Shown: positions 59,999 to 64,000 of the stretch, piece after piece
Layout of the letters: every line of letters starts with the position of its first letter
Numbering within the stretch: position 1 is the first letter of the stretch
Source of the DNA: Struthio camelus
Lineage: Eukaryota; Chordata; Aves; Struthioniformes; Struthionidae
Assembly (NCBI RefSeq): GCF_040807025.1
Contig: NC_090951.1
Span: forward strand, 30,097,573-30,161,572
Length of the DNA stretch: 64,000 bases
Direction of reading: 5' to 3'
Program-made: the position numbers and the translations under genes
The notes under the pieces: generated by a model
The model's database searches: none
Seen by the model: the letters and a program-made list of their open reading frames with translations, nothing else
What the model was told of the DNA's origin: nothing

Positions 59999-62900
59999 AT
60001 GGAGGTCCTAAAAGAGAATGAGGAAGAGGAGCAGAGAGAGGAAGAAGAGCTGAAAGCTTTGGAGATCAGTGATAAACAGCATGATGTGGAGAGGAAGTTG
60101 TCTGTAGACCAAGCCTGCACACCAAATGATGTACCGTAAGTTGCATGTGTTTTTCCCTTATTGTGATGAGCAAGGGATGTCCCTTTGCAGTCTGTGGGGA
60201 GGGGAACATTTCTGGGGGCCTGCACATGTGTGAATGGCATGTGTGGTCCCCATGTGCAGGGATGTGCATGTTTCTGTGTGCCTGGTATCCCAAATGTGTT
60301 TGTCCAGAAGTGGGCACATGAGTGAGTAAGAAGATAACACAGTTTTTTTTCAACTGTTCACTGCTCTATCAAGACATTATATACCAATCTCCCCGAGCCT
60401 CTAGGTCTATATCAGTTCACCATCACTCCAGGGAAGCTTGGCTATGTCAAAATTGATGCCTTCCTACTTCAAATTCTGCTTCTTTGCCTATGATTCCCCA
60501 CTTTTCCCTGGGAAACAGGAAGTCTCGGCTGCATTTACACAGCGGCTCATTCTGCCTGAATCGTTCTCTGCTTGTTACCTGTGTCTCTCTCTGTCTCCTC
60601 CTGCCCTTGAAGCGATTTTGACTGGAGTTCCATTGACACGTCCGAGTTACCATCTTCCTACAAGACAAATTCCTCAAAGGAAAAGAAGCTGCTACGCATT
60701 GCCGACAACTTCCTTCAGCAGTACGCTCACCTCTGCCCCGACCGCGAGCCGCTTCTCCTTCACCCAGTCAATGAGTGTGGTGTGGAGGTACGGGATGGTG
60801 GAAGGCTGGGCCACAGCACATGGGGCAATCAGCTTCCATTAGTACCGAGCAGTGGGTAAGGACAGCAGCCCTATCTGCCCTCCCTCCTGGCCAAAGGGAA
60901 TGGAAACCCACTCACTGCACACACGTGAGTGAGACACACAGCACCCCAGTAATACCCTAGCTGTCCATATCCACCAACCCATCTGATCACTGACACAGCA
61001 GCGGTGTACACGCAGGCCTCATGCAGCTAACAGCCCTGCAACACGACATGTGGGAAACAGGAAAGACAACAGAAACATAAAGAAGGAAAGTAAAAGAAAC
61101 ATGTGAAATATATGAGTTTCTACCCAGACTCAGGCTCAGAGCTATGGAATTTGGATCCAGATTTAGGTCGTATTCCAAGGTTCCCAGAATTTATTCAGGA
61201 TAGATTTACACGTGGAGGTTTGTGGTTTGAATTTGTAATAGAACTGGGCCCAAGCTGCACAGCTGCTGTCTAGTTCTGGATCTGATACTCCCCCAAGCAT
61301 GCTACTTTGGATCAACTTCCCCCAACATTTGTATCAATGTCATGCAAAGCAAAAAATGCCAGAGGGTGTAGAAGCTGGAAAGAGCAGTAGCTGTTTGTCT
61401 TACTTGAAAACGAAGAGCAGAAATCTCTCGCATCTGTAATGTGACTGAGATGAGTTTGAATATTTAGCCGCAGACAAACAGAAATGTCCTTTAGCAGATG
61501 GCCTCTCAAAGCCAAGCGTTTTCCATCTCAGAATGCGTGTGGAGGGCTAACGATGCTGTTGATATGCTCTAGGGACGTCCTGAATGTGAGCTGCATCATC
61601 CAGGGGTGGTCTAAGGATAGCTTTGGAGAGGGGACAGGAATCTGCTAGCTAACCAAAGTCTTCTTGTTGCCCTACAGAAGTTTGTGAGCACAACGGTGAG
61701 ACCAACCCTCCTGCCTTATACAGAGCTGTACCACTGGGAAGGCTGTGCCAGCTTTGTCTCTGATTACCTCACCATGGAGCCCCTCAAGTCCCCTATCGCA
61801 CCAGTAAGAAAGGGCTGCAGTTCCATCAGAAACAGCCCCATGGCCAAGGCAACAGTAGCCAGACACCATGTAGACACTCCAGGGCCACGGCTTACACTGG
61901 ACTTTGACCCCTCCAACATCCCCTCCATACTTAGGCCAAACCCTGACTCTCATAGGCCCTGTGCGCTCTTTTTGGAACCATATTCCCACTACATGCACAT
62001 GCACCATTCCTATTGGGCCTGACCCTGCTTTCTGTCACCCCAGATGGCCAACAGGTCTGCTGTGGGTTGCAATGGCAGTCAAGCTTTCCCTCCAAGACCA
62101 AGAGACCTTGGAAAGAAGGAGCATATGAAAGCTAGGAGATGCTAGACCTCAGTTAGCAGTTAGCAGTTTTTAGGGGCTTTCAACATTTCTGTCTCAATAC
62201 CTGCGATATTTTGAGGTGGCTCAAGGGAGATTTCCAGAGAAGGAAGAAGGGATGATGCCAGAACAGAGGCAAGTTTTTGGCTGGTGTGAATCAATCAGCT
62301 AAAGCAAAGGGGCCACTCTCTTTGCTAGCAAGGACTGCTGATGCCTTGCAGAGTGCCCCAGACAATCTACACACTAACTCCATGTGGGCCAAGTGTATTC
62401 CAAGAATCCCAGAGTTCACTTTGGGACCACAGAAAACATGTTTCTGTTTAGCAGACAGAGACTGTCCTGATCACCTAAAGTGTAGTTTGAGACCTGGGAG
62501 CAGACTCTTTATGTAGAATCTCTATATGTGTGCTATGTGCGTATTGATTCTGTGCTTTACCTGGTCACCAATAAGAGCCAGAAGGGAATGTGTTCTCTCC
62601 TTTAAAACTACGATTTGGCTTATGGGTCTTTTACTTTGAAACTCTGCAGGCTGACTAGCTAGAGATGGAGGTAAGCTCCACCCTGGAGTTGTGGTTGGCA
62701 TTAGAGTCTCAGCAGTCTGCCTCGTCTGTCCTGCCCATCCCTCCCTATGGTTCAGTTCATCTCCAGACTGGGGGTGAGATGGGAATTTCCCTAGATTGTT
62801 TTGGAAGGGACATTCGGGGTCTGTGGAAGTGGTCACTCCCATAGGTTTATATGGGAATTTTACATAACATGCAGAGTTAAAGGTGCAGAGAAAAGGACAA

Positions 62901-64000
62901 TGCCTCCTCTTTCTCCTGCTCTTTGCCCGTGGCATGTTTCACCTTCACAATATAAGCACTGAGAACATATGTCCCTCTCTTTCAAGCCCAGTTCACTCTA
63001 TTCCCCAACCACCATCCTGAAGTACCATCGAGGGAACTGCTTTGACTTCAGTGTGCTGCTGTGCTCCATGCTGATCGGAGCTGGGTATGACGCTTACTGT
63101 GTGAATGGGTACGCCACCCACAAGATATGCACCATGGACGAGACTCTGGAAGTGTGCCCACTGCTCAGGAAGCCACAGGAGGTGAGGATCCCAGCAGCGA
63201 GAAGGCAGGGAGGAGCCCAGCTTGATGGTTCTGGTTAGCCAGAACACTAGTAAGAAAGATGAACCATGCTGCAGACCGGGAAGCTGCCATCCCTGGTATA
63301 ACTGTGCTGAAGTAAGGATAAGCCTAAGGGCAAGCTGCAGGGCCCCAAACTCCATCATCCCATGTGCTTTCCAAGCATGTTGCTCATTTTGAGAGGCCAT
63401 AGCTTGTCTGTGTTTTGGCCATGTAGTGCCTACAACAGGCTCAGGAAGACAAGAGCTTGGCAGCATGATGCATCCCATGTTTCCTTGCTGCAAGATGGAA
63501 TGAAGCTCTTCTGTGAGTGCTTATTAGGCTTTCTGGGATATCTGTTGGTTTACTAGGCCCATCCATGCTTGAACCACAAGGTACCTGTAAGCCATATGTT
63601 GTCTCCCTTCCCTTGATCCCTGCTGGGTTTCACAGCAATACTAGGCCCATCCATGCTTGAACCACAAGGTACCTGTAAGCCATATGTTGTCTCCCTTCCC
63701 TTGATCCCTGCTGGGTTTCACAGCAATACTAGGCCCATCCATGCTTGAACCACAAGGCACCTGTAAGCCATATGTTGTCTCCCTTCCCTTGATCCCTGCT
63801 GGGTTTCACAGCAATACCCTGCTTTTGCGGAGGCAGGTTCCAGAAGAGGGAGAGAAGAAGTCCAGCAAGTATAGAGTTAAGCCCCCCCCCGACCTGCAGA
63901 GCAAGTTTGAGCTTCAGCAGGAGGCCAAGAAGGAGGCAGAAACTGAAGCTGCCAGAGAGAAAAAGGAAAGGGAAGAGGAGGAAAAAGCCATGATGAGTCA
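59999..64000 (+). CDS. DRC7: Dynein regulatory complex subunit 7 (CCDC135), N-terminal part, runs off the window
   Basis: Coding exons: 59999-60135, 60613-60787, 61678-61803, 62987-63181, 63837->64000, all in phase, giving about 265 residues of a protein that is about 874 aa in human. Features: acidic MEVL start with a Glu-rich stretch, ADNFLQQYAHLCPDR, the KFVSTTVRPTLLPY block, then a transglutaminase-like core (GNCFDFSVLLCSMLIGAGYD and AYCVNGY, residues about 160-190) and the start of a long charged Lys/Glu segment likely to form coiled coil. DRC7 is part of the nexin-dynein regulatory complex that links outer doublets of motile cilia and sperm flagella. In this family the transglutaminase-like fold is thought structural (not confirmed here). 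The block PSSLYSPTTILKY fixes the acceptor at 62986 rather than an AG six bases downstream. Confidence 0.95.
63553..63816. repeat. Tandem 88-bp repeat, three copies, in a DRC7 intron
   Basis: Copies at 63553-63640, 63641-63728 and 63729-63816. Copies 1 and 2 are identical; copy 3 has a single T-to-C change (GGTACCTG to GGCACCTG). The array ends 20 bases before the exon starting at 63837. Each unit has a pyrimidine-rich stretch ending in GGGTTTCACAG, which resembles a 3' splice site, and CCTGTAAGCC, which resembles a donor. Confidence 0.97.

Noticed and set aside
63812-63836. Acceptor TTTCACAG at 63811 as start of the last DRC7 exon
   Set aside because: Its use adds 25 nt, shifts frame and reaches a stop within about 60 bases. 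The acceptor ending at 63836 keeps the conserved VPEEG...KYRVKPP frame.

Overview
This is a stretch of a vertebrate nuclear genome, most likely a bird. Every gene found is split by introns with GT-AG borders. Two degraded fragments carry the promoter-distal CR1 LINE sequence typical of sauropsids, and a third looks like the 3' end of another CR1. Introns are short and GC-rich, interspersed repeats are sparse, and one gene (a ZPD-type egg-coat gene) belongs to a family I recall from birds and frogs but not mammals.

Layout: a tandem cluster of three adhesion GPCR genes of the ADGRG subfamily, all on the + strand. They are ADGRG5 (254-5797, 12 coding exons, 508 aa), ADGRG1/GPR56 (29295-37169, 13 coding exons, 675 aa) and ADGRG3/GPR97 (39619-47770, 13 coding exons, 552 aa). 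A 9-exon gene follows on the - strand (56828-49541, 418 aa): signal peptide, EGF module, ZP domain, furin-type site, membrane anchor. The window ends inside DRC7/CCDC135 (+, from 59999), of which the first ~265 residues are present. The order ADGRG5-ADGRG1-ADGRG3-DRC7 matches human 16q21 as I know it; the ZP gene sits between ADGRG3 and DRC7.

I rebuilt every gene by hand from splice borders. All exon lengths and phases add up to uninterrupted reading frames, so exon coordinates should be accurate apart from untranslated exons. Products were assigned by recalled similarity to the human proteins, not by a search.

The three receptors share one gene plan: signal-peptide exon, GAIN exons, a GPS exon pair and five 7TM exons with the same intron phases. 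They differ at the 5' end, where ADGRG1 has one large phase 1-1 exon encoding the PLL domain, ADGRG3 has a 30-nt phase 1-1 exon, and ADGRG5 has none.

The 23 kb between ADGRG5 and ADGRG1 holds no convincing protein gene. It contains a strong CpG island with a degenerate GAGCC-type repeat (about 17.6-18.7 kb), smaller CpG-rich patches and a CR1-like fragment, and probably supplies noncoding first exons and regulatory sequence for ADGRG1. A second GC-rich tract with a 52-53 bp minisatellite (58.3-58.9 kb) lies just upstream of the likely DRC7 promoter. I found no prokaryotic-type system, CRISPR array, tRNA, rRNA or intact mobile element. The points most worth checking are a lost GPS cysteine in ADGRG5, paired loss of the PLL-GAIN disulfide cysteines in ADGRG1, the one-codon first exon of the ZP gene, and an 88-bp triplication abutting a DRC7 splice acceptor.
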